A DNA stretch of 64,000 bases from Spirochaetales bacterium (GTDB lineage Bacteria > Spirochaetota > Spirochaetia > DSM-27196 > Alkalispirochaetaceae). A program made the position numbers and the translations under genes. Every line of letters starts with the position of its first letter. Within the stretch, counting starts at the first letter, position 1. The notes under the pieces are model-generated. The model saw only the letters and a program-made list of their open reading frames with translations, was not told the origin of the DNA and made no database searches. The stretch covers positions 1 to 64,000 of the forward strand of contig JANQHT010000086.1 of NCBI GenBank assembly GCA_028282545.1, given 5' to 3'. Of the stretch, positions 8,661-17,048 are shown piece after piece.

Positions 8661-9440
8661 ATGTCGGTTGGTTCGATAGCATACAATAGACACCTAACCA
8701 TCCTTGATAAGCTCGGAGAACAAGGGCGCGTTCGTGTCGATGACCTCGCCGATCTGCTTGAGGTTTCTCCAGTCACTATTCGGCGTGACCTGGACTACCT
8801 GAACGAAAAGGGGTTTCTCGTTCGTACTCACGGCGGCGCGACAGTAGTTCAGCATCGTCAGGTGATGCAGGTGGAGAGCCGCCTTGCCGACAAGGGCATC
8901 GTCAATGTCGCGGAAAAAGAGCGCATCGCACTTCGTGCCGTCGAGTTGGTTGCTCCTAACGATATCGTGTTCCTAAATAGCGGTTCAACGGCCCTGTGGT
9001 TTCTTCAGTTCCTGCGCGACAAACGAACGCGAATCATCACCAATAACGCCGCCTCGATAGAAATCGAAATAGATCCACTCGTCGAGTTGCTCGTGTTGGG
9101 TGGCGAGTACCGGGAGCAGTCGCGGTCGTTCGTCGGCGAGTTTGCGTTGAACACGATTCGGCACATTCATAGCAACCACACGGTTCTTGGCACCAACGGA
9201 ATCAGTCTGGACAAGGGACTGACGACGACGGTCTTCCAGGAGTGCAACATCAACCAGGCAATGATTGAAAACACGCAAGGCAGCGTGATCGTGATCGCCG
9301 ATCACTCAAAGATCCACCACGTGTCCAACTTCGTTTCCGCCCCCATCGATGCGATCGATATCCTGGTTACCGACACGCAGTGTCCGAGCGACTTTGTCGA
9401 GGAAATCAAACAGCGCGGTATCCAAGTGATCATCGCCTGA
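8661..9440 (+). CDS. DeoR-family transcriptional regulator (UlaR-like role)
   Basis: Cytoplasmic DeoR/GlpR-type repressor of 259 residues. The N-terminal winged helix shows VRVDDLADLLEVSPVTIRRD followed by the family signature THGGA. The C-terminal sugar-phosphate sensor domain has LNSGSTALWF and the D-x-x-K type segment IADHSKIHHVS. Start ATG 8661; a weak GGAG lies 10 bases upstream. It is the first gene of a block holding an ABC importer and ulaG/D/E/F. UlaR of enteric bacteria, which senses L-ascorbate 6-phosphate, is of this family, so a UlaR-like role is a reasonable inference from context. Confidence 0.9.
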   Translation: MSVGSIAYNRHLTILDKLGEQGRVRVDDLADLLEVSPVTIRRDLDYLNEKGFLVRTHGGATVVQHRQVMQVESRLADKGIVNVAEKERIALRAVELVAPNDIVFLNSGSTALWFLQFLRDKRTRIITNNAASIEIEIDPLVELLVLGGEYREQSRSFVGEFALNTIRHIHSNHTVLGTNGISLDKGLTTTVFQECNINQAMIENTQGSVIVIADHSKIHHVSNFVSAPIDAIDILVTDTQCPSDFVEEIKQRGIQVIIA

Positions 9441-9450
9441 TTAAAAAAGA

Positions 9451-9493
9451 CACAAAAAATTCACAAATAACCCTACCCTCCCGTTATAAACGG
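9451..9493 (+). promoter_or_regulatory. Operator candidates upstream of the ABC importer operon
   Basis: Two elements lie in the 214-bp leader between the DeoR gene and the binding-protein gene. CACAAA occurs twice with an 11-base period (9451-9456, 9462-9467), matching the half-sites near the deoR and ulaD promoters. CCGTT-ATA-AACGG (9481-9493) is a perfect inverted repeat. The first is a DeoR-type candidate; the second could serve a LacI-type or catabolite regulator. Both are inference. No convincing -35/-10 pair was found between here and the start. Confidence 0.35.
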
Positions 9494-9654
9494 CATTATT
9501 GATCGAAAAGAACGGACTAAGGACCAATACAAGCAAAAAAAGATTGCATTTTGATCGATTCCGGTGTACCGTGAACAGAACGGTCGGGTGTAGCGGGCAT
9601 CGATCCGAACTCGAAACCGCCAATTCCACACCCGCGCTAAACAGGAGGTTATTC

Positions 9655-11028
9655 ATGTTTCGGAAGATGCTGGCGATCCTGATACTGGTTTCGTTGGCCG
9701 CGATGGGTTTCGCGGGAGGCGGCCAGGAAGAAGCGGCACCTACGGTGGACGCATCCGGCAACGGCGGTTTCGACTGGCGGGCGTACGAGGGAAGTACGGT
9801 CGTGTTCAACTTCCCGAACCACGTTCACTACAACGCCATGATGGACTCGGGCGTGATCGAAGAGTTCGAGGAACTTACGGGAATTACGGTTGAAACCGAC
9901 ATGATGCAGTACCTGAACATGCACGATAAGCAAGTTCTCGAGATGAGCAAGCCCACCGGCGACTATGATCTGATTTCGATGGTCGTCATGTGGAAGTCGG
10001 AGTACGCCATGGCGGATATGATTCAGCCGCTCCAGCCGTTCTTCGACAACCCCGCGCTCGCCGTACCGGATTACGATTTTGATGATTTGGTACCGGGCTA
10101 CGTGGAGGTCACGGGTATCGCCGGCGGTGAGAACATCTACCGCGACGGCCCCGGAGCCCAACTCTTTGGGTTACCCTTTGGCTCCGAGACGAGTTTTCTC
10201 ATCTATCGAAAAGATCTGTTCGACGAATACAACGTGAAAGTACCGGAGACGTACGACGAGTTGACCGAAGCGGCGCGTTTTTTTGCCGAAGAGGTACCCG
10301 GCGTGTACGGTCTCACGATGCGCGCAGCGAGCGGGCACCACGCAACCCACGGCTGGCTTCTCCATGCGTCGCCGATGGGCGCACGTGTCTTCGACGACAA
10401 CTGGGAACCGGCCTTTACCAGCCCTGAAGCAATCGAAACGATCGAGTTTATGAAGACGATGATCGAGTACGGTCCTCCGGGCATGGAAGGCTTCACCCAG
10501 GACGAAGAGTTTGCGGCATTCCTCCAAGGCGACGCGGCTATCTACCTTGATGCCAGCGTGTTCGCGGCACGCGCCAAGGACCCCACGGTTTCCGAGGTGC
10601 ACGACAAGCTCGGTTTTGCTCTACACCCGACCGCGAAAACCGCCGGTTCGGAAACGGGCGGATTTGGCTTGGCGATTCCGGCCAATGCGGCCAGTCCTGA
10701 AGCGGCGTTCCTACTTATGCAGTTCCTCACAATGAAGGAAACCGAACGCAAAGTGATTCTTGCCGGTGGGGCGCCGTTCCGGATGTCCGCTGTGAACGAT
10801 GCCGGCCTCCAGGCGCAGTACCCCGAGTTTGCTGTTCTCGCCGAACAGCTGAAGTACGCCAATCCCGACTGGCGCCCGATCATCCCCGAGTGGGGCGAGA
10901 TCAACGGACCATTACTCGGCACGGCGATCAACCAGGCCCTTACCGGTCAAAAGACTCCCGAACAGGCGATGGCCGATATCGTGGAACCCGTTCGACAGGT
11001 GATGATTCGCGCCGGATACATCAAATAG
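9655..11028 (+). CDS. Carbohydrate ABC transporter substrate-binding protein
   Basis: Periplasmic binding protein of the MalE/UgpB type (457 residues) that captures the sugar-like ligand for the two permeases downstream. The signal peptide is M-F-R-K plus a hydrophobic core, ending ...MGFAGGGQEE. There is no lipobox cysteine, which is the form seen in all five binding proteins of this window. Body motifs include VIEEFEELTGITVETD and the C-terminal cluster of aromatic and acidic residues. The ATG at 9655 is chosen because ACAGGAGGTT lies 5 bases upstream and the signal peptide begins there; the open frame back to 9499 is not coding. A terminator-like hairpin follows. Confidence 0.93.
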   Translation: MFRKMLAILILVSLAAMGFAGGGQEEAAPTVDASGNGGFDWRAYEGSTVVFNFPNHVHYNAMMDSGVIEEFEELTGITVETDMMQYLNMHDKQVLEMSKPTGDYDLISMVVMWKSEYAMADMIQPLQPFFDNPALAVPDYDFDDLVPGYVEVTGIAGGENIYRDGPGAQLFGLPFGSETSFLIYRKDLFDEYNVKVPETYDELTEAARFFAEEVPGVYGLTMRAASGHHATHGWLLHASPMGARVFDDNWEPAFTSPEAIETIEFMKTMIEYGPPGMEGFTQDEEFAAFLQGDAAIYLDASVFAARAKDPTVSEVHDKLGFALHPTAKTAGSETGGFGLAIPANAASPEAAFLLMQFLTMKETERKVILAGGAPFRMSAVNDAGLQAQYPEFAVLAEQLKYANPDWRPIIPEWGEINGPLLGTAINQALTGQKTPEQAMADIVEPVRQVMIRAGYIK

Positions 11029-11055
11029 CAACTTGACAGCGGACACACCGCTCGA

Positions 11056-11087
11056 CCGCCCGCCGTTCCCGGCGGGCGGCCGTTTTT
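11056..11087 (+). terminator. Stem-loop with T-run between binding-protein and permease genes
   Basis: CCGCCCGCC (11056-11064) pairs with GGCGGGCGG (11071-11079) around a GTTCCC loop, and TTTTT follows at 11083-11087. It has the form of an intrinsic terminator, but the permease genes start only 20 bases later. It probably acts as a partial terminator, or a 3' stabiliser, giving more binding protein than permease. Confidence 0.75.
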
Positions 11088-11106
11088 GTGTCGCGGAGGT
11101 ACCATT

Positions 11107-11997
11107 GTGAGTAGCCACGGTATTGCCGGGCGGAAACCGCTCAACGCGTATCTTTTTCTCCTTCCGGCGTTCGCGGTCTTGGCCGGCGTGCTCCTTATCC
11201 CGATCGTGAACGGGTTGCGACTCAGTTTCTTTGATTGGCCTCTGCGCAACATCTCAAAGGCGCCGGTGTTTGTGGGGTTTCGCAACTATGTTGAGCTCTT
11301 TCGAAGCGAGTTTTTCCGGGCGAGCATTCGTGCAACGCTCATATTCACGCTGAGTGTCGTCTCGATCGAACTCGTGGTAGGGACGGCAATCGCGCTCGTC
11401 TTGGAAGGAGACATCCCGGGTCTGCGATTCTTCCGAACGCTCTACGTGCTACCGATCATGATTGCGCCGGTCGTTGTCGGTGTAGTCTGGCGCTTCATGT
11501 ACCACCCGTCATACGGCAAGATCAACTTTTTCCTGGGTCAGATGGGCATCAACCCAGTCGGATGGCTATCGGATCCCGAGGTGGCGATGAAAGCGGTGAT
11601 TATAGCCGACGTCTGGCAGTGGACACCTTTTGTCTTCCTGCTCGTCCTTGCGGGACTCCAGGGCGTTCCCAAAGACCTCTCAGAAGCGGCCCGGGTTGAC
11701 GGTGCGAACTATACGCAAACGCTGTTGTTCGTGAAACTGCCACACATATCGAGCGTGCTTGGTCTCACGGCGGTGCTTCGACTGATCGATTCGTTCCGGA
11801 GCCTTGTTGTCATTTTCAACATGACCTTTGGCGGTCCCGGCGTGACCACGGAAGTACTCTCGCTGCACCTGTACAAGACTGCCTTTATCAGCCAACGGCT
11901 TGGGCTTTCGTCTGCCATCGCGGTGATTCTACTATTGCTGATATTCGCGCTCTCGTTCGTCCTGATTGTCCGCGGCGTCCGCGGGGAGAAGAGGTAG
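11107..11997 (+). CDS. Carbohydrate ABC transporter permease, MalF/UgpA type
   Basis: Inner-membrane permease of 296 residues with six predicted helices. The N-terminal segment AYLFLLPAFAVLAGVLL and loop DWPL...FVGFRNYVELF are typical of UgpA-type permeases. The EAA loop reads SEAARVDGANYTQTLLF. GTG 11107 is preferred because GCGGAGGT lies 7 bases upstream; the frame continues to 11086 without another good start. The preceding binding protein and the next permease form an importer. The DeoR gene on one side and the ula genes on the other suggest L-ascorbate or a related aldonolactone as substrate (inference). Confidence 0.92.
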   Translation: MSSHGIAGRKPLNAYLFLLPAFAVLAGVLLIPIVNGLRLSFFDWPLRNISKAPVFVGFRNYVELFRSEFFRASIRATLIFTLSVVSIELVVGTAIALVLEGDIPGLRFFRTLYVLPIMIAPVVVGVVWRFMYHPSYGKINFFLGQMGINPVGWLSDPEVAMKAVIIADVWQWTPFVFLLVLAGLQGVPKDLSEAARVDGANYTQTLLFVKLPHISSVLGLTAVLRLIDSFRSLVVIFNMTFGGPGVTTEVLSLHLYKTAFISQRLGLSSAIAVILLLLIFALSFVLIVRGVRGEKR

Positions 11998-12001
11998 GGC
12001 C

Positions 12002-12835
12002 ATGACGATACGACAAAAGAACGCGCTTTTGCTGGCCGCCAAGTACGTAGTTATAATTGTCGGGGCACTATTTGTGTTGTTCCCGATCTACGAAATGATT
12101 ACCACGTCATTGAAGTACGAGGTGGACGCATTCAAGATCCCACCCCAGTGGATCTTCAAGCCGACATTTGCGAACTACCGAGAAGTGCTGTTCCAAAGCA
12201 ACTTCGCCCGGTTCTTCGCTAACAGCATTATCGTCGCCGTTGTTTCTACGGTCGTGAGCGTTGCGGTGGGCGCGCTGGCGGCGTACGCCCTCGCCAGGTG
12301 GCGGTTCCGCGGCAGGACCCCGGTCGTTGTCGGGACGCTCCTGCTTCGAATGATTCCCCCGGTTATTCTCGTGGTTCCGGTCTTTGTTCTCTTCAACAAC
12401 CTGGGACTCACAAACGGGCGGATCGGGCTGATCCTCGTGTACACGGCGCTGACGCTGCCATTCAACGTGTGGGTACTTCGTACGTTTATCCTGGAACTGC
12501 CGTACGAACTCGAAGAGTCGGCGATCATCGACGGGTGTGGAGACCTCACCGTGTTCCTGCGAATCGTGACACCGCTGATTACGCCCGGCATGGCTGTTGC
12601 AAGCATCTTCACCTTTCGTATTGCCTGGAACGAGTTTATCCTCAGCCTGGTGCTTACGAACAGGGTAACGCGAACGTTGCCGGTAGCCGTGTCATTATTT
12701 CTCACCGACACGGGCACCGAATGGGGCAAAATAACCGCCATCGCAACGATCATTGCAATTCCGGCGTTTGTGTTCACCTTTACCGCGGCAAAAAGTCTGA
12801 TTACCGGACTCACCGCCGGGGCGGTCAAAGGGTAG
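12002..12835 (+). CDS. Carbohydrate ABC transporter permease, MalG/UgpE type
   Basis: Inner-membrane permease of 277 residues, partner of the preceding gene. It has the N-terminal helix YVVIIVGALFVLFPIYEMI, the loop KYEVDAFKIPPQW, the EAA loop EESAIIDGCGDLTVFLR and the characteristic C-terminus GLTAGAVKG. The ATG at 12002 lies 4 bases after the preceding stop with GAGAAGAGG just upstream. No ATP-binding gene follows. A strong bidirectional terminator (12857-12890) closes the operon, so the ATPase must be encoded elsewhere, as in MsmK/UgpC-sharing systems. Confidence 0.92.
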   Translation: MTIRQKNALLLAAKYVVIIVGALFVLFPIYEMITTSLKYEVDAFKIPPQWIFKPTFANYREVLFQSNFARFFANSIIVAVVSTVVSVAVGALAAYALARWRFRGRTPVVVGTLLLRMIPPVILVVPVFVLFNNLGLTNGRIGLILVYTALTLPFNVWVLRTFILELPYELEESAIIDGCGDLTVFLRIVTPLITPGMAVASIFTFRIAWNEFILSLVLTNRVTRTLPVAVSLFLTDTGTEWGKITAIATIIAIPAFVFTFTAAKSLITGLTAGAVKG

Positions 12836-12856
12836 TATCATTAACCCACGAAAAAC

Positions 12857-12890
12857 AAAAAGGCAGCGCCACATGGGCCGCTGCCTTTTT
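12857..12890. terminator. Bidirectional intrinsic terminator
   Basis: AAAAAGGCAGCG (12857-12868) pairs perfectly with CGCTGCCTTTTT (12879-12890). Because there is an A-run on the left and a T-run on the right, the hairpin ends both the ABC importer operon on the + strand and the sugar-kinase gene on the - strand. Confidence 0.9.
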
Positions 12891-12924
12891 GTTTGAGCGA
12901 CGGTTCTCTTGGAGCCACCGGAGG

Positions 12925-13992
12925 TTAACGCTTCACCCGAGCGCTTCCTCCCTTCATAAGGTCCATTGCCTCCTCGGCCGTCACGATGTTCCAGTCGTTC
13001 CGAACGGTATGGCACAGCGCCGAAAAGGCTGCGGCAAAATCAATCACTTCCTGCTCCGGCCGATCCTCCAGCAGGCCCCAGATCAGTGCAGAGGCAAAAC
13101 TGTCGCCACCCCCCGTCCGATCATAGATCTCGATGTCGTCATACTTGCGGGAAACGAAGTAGCCGTTCTTTGTCATCAGAACGGTACGCCAGTTGTTGAG
13201 CAAGGCGCTCGTGACTTCGCGTAGCGACGTTCCGACGGCCCTGATGTGCGGGTACTCCTCCATTACCTTTGACGCGACCGCGCGGTAATTTTCCGGATCC
13301 AACGAGGAGAAATTCGGGTCGGTGTTCTCCGCCTTGATTCCGAGCATCGTGTCAAAGTCCTCTTCGTTGCCGATAATCACGTCTACGTAGGGCATGATCT
13401 GTTCCGCAGCCGTTCGCGCATCCTCCCGGCTCCAGAGCGTGTGCCGATAGTTCAGATCGTAGCTCGTGACTGCACCGTTGTTCTTTGCGGCCTTGAGGGC
13501 TGCCACTACCTCCGTTGCGGTATGCTCGCCCAGGGCGGTCACGATTCCCGTCGTATGGAACCAACGGGTGTCGAGTACGCGCTCCCAATCAATGTCGCCC
13601 GGTTCGATCTTGCTGAGCGCGCTGTGGCCCCGATCGTAGAGCTGTCGGCCCGGCCTGGGGCCAATCCCCACTTCAATGAAGGCAAGACCGTTGCGCGTGC
13701 GCCCGATTTTATCGTATTCCTCGACCACTACGTTGGACATGTCGACCCCGTGTGATCGCGCACGCTGCATGATGTACCGGCCGGTCCAGAAATCAACCAG
13801 CTTCGTCACGTAGGCGGTTTTGAGTTGCGGCTGCAGCCGTTTTACGCTCAGGTTCGAGATGTTTACGCAACAGTTCAACTCAGCGGCGGCTATACCAAGC
13901 TGGAGTTCCTCCGCCTGTGCGAGCCGATCATGTCCTGGCGGCGCAAGTCGCACATTGGCTTCTCCAAAACTCATAAAATCGTATTTTGCCAT
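12925..13992 (-). CDS. PfkB-family sugar kinase (KDG-kinase-like)
   Basis: ATP-dependent carbohydrate kinase of the ribokinase/PfkB fold, 355 residues. Visible are FMSFGEANVRLAPPG at the N-terminus, YDLNYRHTLW, the second-motif region IGNEEDFDTMLG and the catalytic/anion-hole motif DRTGGGDSFAS with the base Asp. This is GGGD rather than the commoner GAGD. It is closest in style to 2-keto-3-deoxygluconate kinases. ATG 13992 is chosen because AAGGAG lies 8 bases upstream; GTG 14001 would touch that site. It lies between the importer and ulaG and reads the same way as ulaG. No PTS is present, so this may be the kinase that makes L-ascorbate 6-phosphate for UlaG (inference). Confidence 0.87.
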   Translation of the reverse strand: MAKYDFMSFGEANVRLAPPGHDRLAQAEELQLGIAAAELNCCVNISNLSVKRLQPQLKTAYVTKLVDFWTGRYIMQRARSHGVDMSNVVVEEYDKIGRTRNGLAFIEVGIGPRPGRQLYDRGHSALSKIEPGDIDWERVLDTRWFHTTGIVTALGEHTATEVVAALKAAKNNGAVTSYDLNYRHTLWSREDARTAAEQIMPYVDVIIGNEEDFDTMLGIKAENTDPNFSSLDPENYRAVASKVMEEYPHIRAVGTSLREVTSALLNNWRTVLMTKNGYFVSRKYDDIEIYDRTGGGDSFASALIWGLLEDRPEQEVIDFAAAFSALCHTVRNDWNIVTAEEAMDLMKGGSARVKR

Positions 13993-14093
13993 TCCCCCCA
14001 CTCCTTATAGCGGTTTTTCTGTTTCGATCGAAGAACGAGCCGCCCCCCAACAGGTGGAAGCGGCCGGCGGTAGCCAAGATGCGTTTAACCGAT

Positions 14094-15155
14094 CTACAAA
14101 AGCGCTTTAAACGGCAGGTCCGGTTCGATCGCAAAGGCGTCGTGAAACCCGCGGTCAAACATAAACTCCAAATCGTCCTTGTTGTCCGGCCAGGTGAACT
14201 TCCCGCCGACCTGCCAGATATAAGGCTTGAACGTATATTTCAATCTCGTTTTTTTCATCTCCCAAAGCGTGATGATTTCCTTGGGATCGGCGAGGAAGTT
14301 GGTCCAGATGTCGTGGTGAACTGGAATGACGACCCTGGTCTTGAGCGACTCCGCCATTCGAAGCATGTCGTACGCCGTGATCTTGTCGGTCATACCCCGC
14401 GGGTTCTCGCCGAATGATCCAAGGGCAACATCAATCTCGTGGTCATTACCGTGTTTCGCGAAGTAGTTGGAGTAGTGGGAGTCGCCGCTGTGGTACAAGT
14501 TGCCGCCCGGCGTCTTGAAGAGGTAGTTGACGGCAATCTCGTCCATCTCCCGCACGGGTTTATTCTTCAACACCACATCCTTGGGAGCCGTAACCAGTTC
14601 CGTACGGTCGAAGGAATCGAGGGCGATGATGGTGGTGTCCTTGATCGTGATTTCGTCCCCGGGACGCATCACACGACACCGCCCCGCAGGTACGCCCCAC
14701 CCCGTCCACAGTTCGACACACGACGCCGGCCCGACAAAGGGCACGGTTTCGTCGCAGTTCCGCAAAACCGCGGCAGCAACATAGGGGTCGATATGGTCAC
14801 CATGATCGTGAGTGGCAAGTACCGCATCAACGGTTCGTATCTCAAAGGGGTCCAGGACAACCGGAGCGTTCCGAAGGTTGGGTTGAAGCGCGACGCACCC
14901 GATCATTCGCTGGTGCTGGTGCTTCTCCTTCATGAGCTTGTTTTTCTTTGTTCGTTTTCCGCTCTTTGTCCAGTAATCAACCATGATATTGGCGTTGCCC
15001 TCAGACTTGAGCCAGATGCCCGTGCATCCAAGCCACCACATGGCAAAGGTGCCCGGCTTGACCCGTTCTTCCTCGATTTCCTCGTTCAACCAAGTACCCC
15101 ACTCAGGGAACACATCATGTAGCCATTTGCTCTTGTCGATCTGACTAACGTCCAT
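14094..15155 (-). CDS. ulaG: L-ascorbate-6-phosphate lactonase UlaG
   Basis: Cytoplasmic metallo-beta-lactamase-fold hydrolase that opens L-ascorbate 6-phosphate to 3-keto-L-gulonate 6-phosphate. The 353 residues follow the enteric UlaG closely throughout: [31 protein letters not shown], the metal motif [37 protein letters not shown] and the C-terminus [13 protein letters not shown] 15155 is chosen because AAGGAG sits 7 bases upstream and homology begins there; the frame extends to 15212. It is divergent from ulaD across a 367-bp regulatory region. The match is strong enough to be confident of the reaction, which makes the absence of UlaABC notable. Confidence 0.95.
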   Translation of the reverse strand: MDVSQIDKSKWLHDVFPEWGTWLNEEIEEERVKPGTFAMWWLGCTGIWLKSEGNANIMVDYWTKSGKRTKKNKLMKEKHQHQRMIGCVALQPNLRNAPVVLDPFEIRTVDAVLATHDHGDHIDPYVAAAVLRNCDETVPFVGPASCVELWTGWGVPAGRCRVMRPGDEITIKDTTIIALDSFDRTELVTAPKDVVLKNKPVREMDEIAVNYLFKTPGGNLYHSGDSHYSNYFAKHGNDHEIDVALGSFGENPRGMTDKITAYDMLRMAESLKTRVVIPVHHDIWTNFLADPKEIITLWEMKKTRLKYTFKPYIWQVGGKFTWPDNKDDLEFMFDRGFHDAFAIEPDLPFKALL

Positions 15156-15183
15156 ACCCGCTCCTTGCGCGATCTCTTGATCC

Positions 15184-15212
15184 ATTGTCATCCTAAGCAT
15201 GCTCGTTGTCAA
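15184..15212 (-). promoter_or_regulatory. Promoter candidate for ulaG
   Basis: On the minus strand TTGACA (15207-15212) and GACAAT (15184-15189) are separated by 17 bases, about 28 bases upstream of the ulaG ATG. The -35 is perfect and the -10 matches 4 of 6. Confidence 0.5.
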
Positions 15213-15245
15213 CCAAAACGAACAATCAACGGTTCTGAATTGAAC

Positions 15246-15261
15246 AAAAGAATGTTCTTTT
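15246..15261. promoter_or_regulatory. Perfect inverted repeat in the ulaG-ulaD divergent region
   Basis: AAAAGAA-TG-TTCTTTT, upstream of the ulaG -35 box, is a perfect 7-bp inverted repeat. The 367-bp gap 15156-15522 otherwise holds the ulaG promoter, this element, the ulaD promoter with TTTGTG-type half-sites, and no gene. The binding factor is unknown. Confidence 0.4.
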
Positions 15262-15441
15262 TGTGTTTTTATACTCTAATCTTGGTTTATTTCGCATGTC
15301 TTAAGCAGTCCTGACGCCCATAATGGTAGGACTGGGAGAATGTCACAAATCCATAAGAGTATTCCGTAGAACATTTTATTGGACATTGCCGAGACGGAAC
15401 CGTGCCTGTGTGATACGGTTGGACGAAGGTCAAAACGAATC

Positions 15442-15470
15442 TTGTTTTTTTGTGTTTTATGTGCAATAAT
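15442..15470 (+). promoter_or_regulatory. Promoter and DeoR-type half-sites upstream of ulaD
   Basis: TTGTTT (15442-15447) and AATAAT (15465-15470) are spaced by 17 bases. The spacer carries TTTGTG and TATGTG at a 9-base period (15449, 15458), the same spacing as the repeat before the deoR gene. A repressor sitting between -35 and -10 is the simple reading. Regulation by the DeoR protein at 8661 is inference. Confidence 0.45.
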
Positions 15471-15522
15471 CGATCAGAAAGCACGCGTCGGTGTGCAATC
15501 AGGACCTAAGACGGAGACACCT

Positions 15523-16173
15523 ATGGAAAAACCACTGTTGCAGGTGGCGCTTGACAATTTCACGCTGAGCGAGGCACTCGAATCAACGCGCGTCCTCGCC
15601 CCTGAACTTGACGTCGTGGAAATCGGAACACTCCTGTGCCTCGCTACGGGTGCAGAGTCGATACAGGTGATGCGAACGCTGTATCCCGAAAACATAATCG
15701 TCGCGGATCTCAAAATCGTTGACGCCGGTGGAGAGCTTGCCGGCATGGCCTGCGACAACGGCGCAAACTGGGTCACGGTCATGTGCAATGCCGCCGACGC
15801 AACCAAGGCCAAAGCGGTAGAAGCCGCCGCCAAGCGGGGCGGTGAGATGCAAGTTGAGTTGTTCGGGAACTGGACCTTCGAACAGGCGGTGGAATGGAAG
15901 AACATCGGACTCAAACAGGTGATCTATCATCAGAGCCGCGATGCGCTGAACAGCGGCGGATCGTGGGGTCCTGCCAACATGGAAACCGTTAAGAAGCTTA
16001 CAGATATGGACTTCGAGGTGTCGGTCACCGGCGGACTCACGCTGGACGTCATCTCACTGTTCGAGGGAATTCCGATCAAGAGTTTTATCGTCGGCAGGAA
16101 TCTACGAAACGTAGCGGATCCGGCCGCCGAAGCGCGCGCGTACAAGGCTGAGATTGCAACGTACTGGCCATAA
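15523..16173 (+). CDS. ulaD: 3-keto-L-gulonate-6-phosphate decarboxylase UlaD
   Basis: Cytoplasmic Mg-dependent decarboxylase of the OMP-decarboxylase superfamily, converting 3-keto-L-gulonate 6-phosphate to L-xylulose 5-phosphate. 216 residues. The family triad D-x-K-x-x-D is seen as ADLKIVDAGGE, with substrate motifs LDVVEIGT, YHQSRDALNSGGSWG, VSVTGGL and FIVGRNLRNV. The ATG at 15523 has an ACGGAG site upstream; the longer open frame to 15379 is promoter sequence. It is the first gene of ulaD-ulaE-ulaF, with ulaE starting 2 bases after its stop. A more distant paralogue occurs at 25793. Confidence 0.94.
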   Translation: MEKPLLQVALDNFTLSEALESTRVLAPELDVVEIGTLLCLATGAESIQVMRTLYPENIIVADLKIVDAGGELAGMACDNGANWVTVMCNAADATKAKAVEAAAKRGGEMQVELFGNWTFEQAVEWKNIGLKQVIYHQSRDALNSGGSWGPANMETVKKLTDMDFEVSVTGGLTLDVISLFEGIPIKSFIVGRNLRNVADPAAEARAYKAEIATYWP

Positions 16174-16175
16174 AA

Positions 16176-17048
16176 ATGGGTGTGCTTTCGAATCCGGCCC
16201 TGGGTATCTACGAAAAGGCGATGCCGGCACATCTCGACTGGCCCGGTAGGCTAAAGGCTGCACGAGACGCCGGCTACGGCTTTGTCGAAATATCGATTGA
16301 TGAAACGGACCAGCGCCTGGGGCGGCTCGACTGGACCACCGGCGAACGAAAGGATCTTGTCGGTGCAATAATCGAGTCGGGCGTACCCATTCCTTCGATG
16401 TGCCTGAGCGGTCACCGTCGTTTTCCACTCGGCAGCGAAGACCCGGACACCCGTGCGACGGCGCTGGAGATCATGTATAAGGCGATTGAATTTGCCGTCG
16501 ACACGGGGATTCGGAACGTGCAACTGGCCGGCTACGACGTGTACTACGTTGAGGGAAACTCTCGGACCAGGCAGCTGTTCTTCGAAGGGTTGCAGCAGGC
16601 CGTTGCGTGGGCCTCCAAGGCACAAGTGATGTTGAGTATGGAAGTCATGGACTACCCGCTCATGAGCTCGATCACCCGGTATCTCCAATACGCCGAGCGA
16701 ATCCCCTCCCCCTGGTTCACGGTCTACCCGGATATCGGCAACCTGAGCGCGTGGGGCAACAACATCGAGTGGGAGTTTACCGCTGGATGGAGCAAAGTCG
16801 TCGCGATTCATTTGAAAGATACAAAACCCGTCATGGGCACTTCGCCGGCTGTTTTCAAGGAAGTGCCGTTTGGCGAGGGATGCGTCGATTTTGTTGCGTT
16901 CTTCCGGTTGTTGAGCCGTATGTCGTACGGTGGGCCGTTCCTGATCGAGATGTGGACCGAAAAATCGGCGGACCCGATTGCCGAGATTGGACGCGCCCGA
17001 GATTGGATACTTGAGAAGATGACAGCGGGAGGATACACGCCGTGTTAG
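16176..17048 (+). CDS. ulaE: L-xylulose-5-phosphate 3-epimerase UlaE
   Basis: TIM-barrel epimerase of the UlaE/SgbU family that turns L-xylulose 5-phosphate into L-ribulose 5-phosphate. 290 residues. Recognisable segments: [18 protein letters not shown] at the N-terminus, [31 protein letters not shown], the metal/catalytic pieces [18 protein letters not shown] and HLKDTKP, and the final LIEMWTEK. The ATG at 16176 follows the ulaD stop by 2 bases with no clear Shine-Dalgarno, so translational coupling is likely. The 3' end overlaps ulaF by 7 bases. Confidence 0.94.
   Translation: MGVLSNPALGIYEKAMPAHLDWPGRLKAARDAGYGFVEISIDETDQRLGRLDWTTGERKDLVGAIIESGVPIPSMCLSGHRRFPLGSEDPDTRATALEIMYKAIEFAVDTGIRNVQLAGYDVYYVEGNSRTRQLFFEGLQQAVAWASKAQVMLSMEVMDYPLMSSITRYLQYAERIPSPWFTVYPDIGNLSAWGNNIEWEFTAGWSKVVAIHLKDTKPVMGTSPAVFKEVPFGEGCVDFVAFFRLLSRMSYGGPFLIEMWTEKSADPIAEIGRARDWILEKMTAGGYTPC

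Noticed and set aside
12298-13224. 308-codon frame on the plus strand
   Set aside because: It crosses the MalG permease, a clear terminator and the antisense kinase, so it cannot be a real gene.
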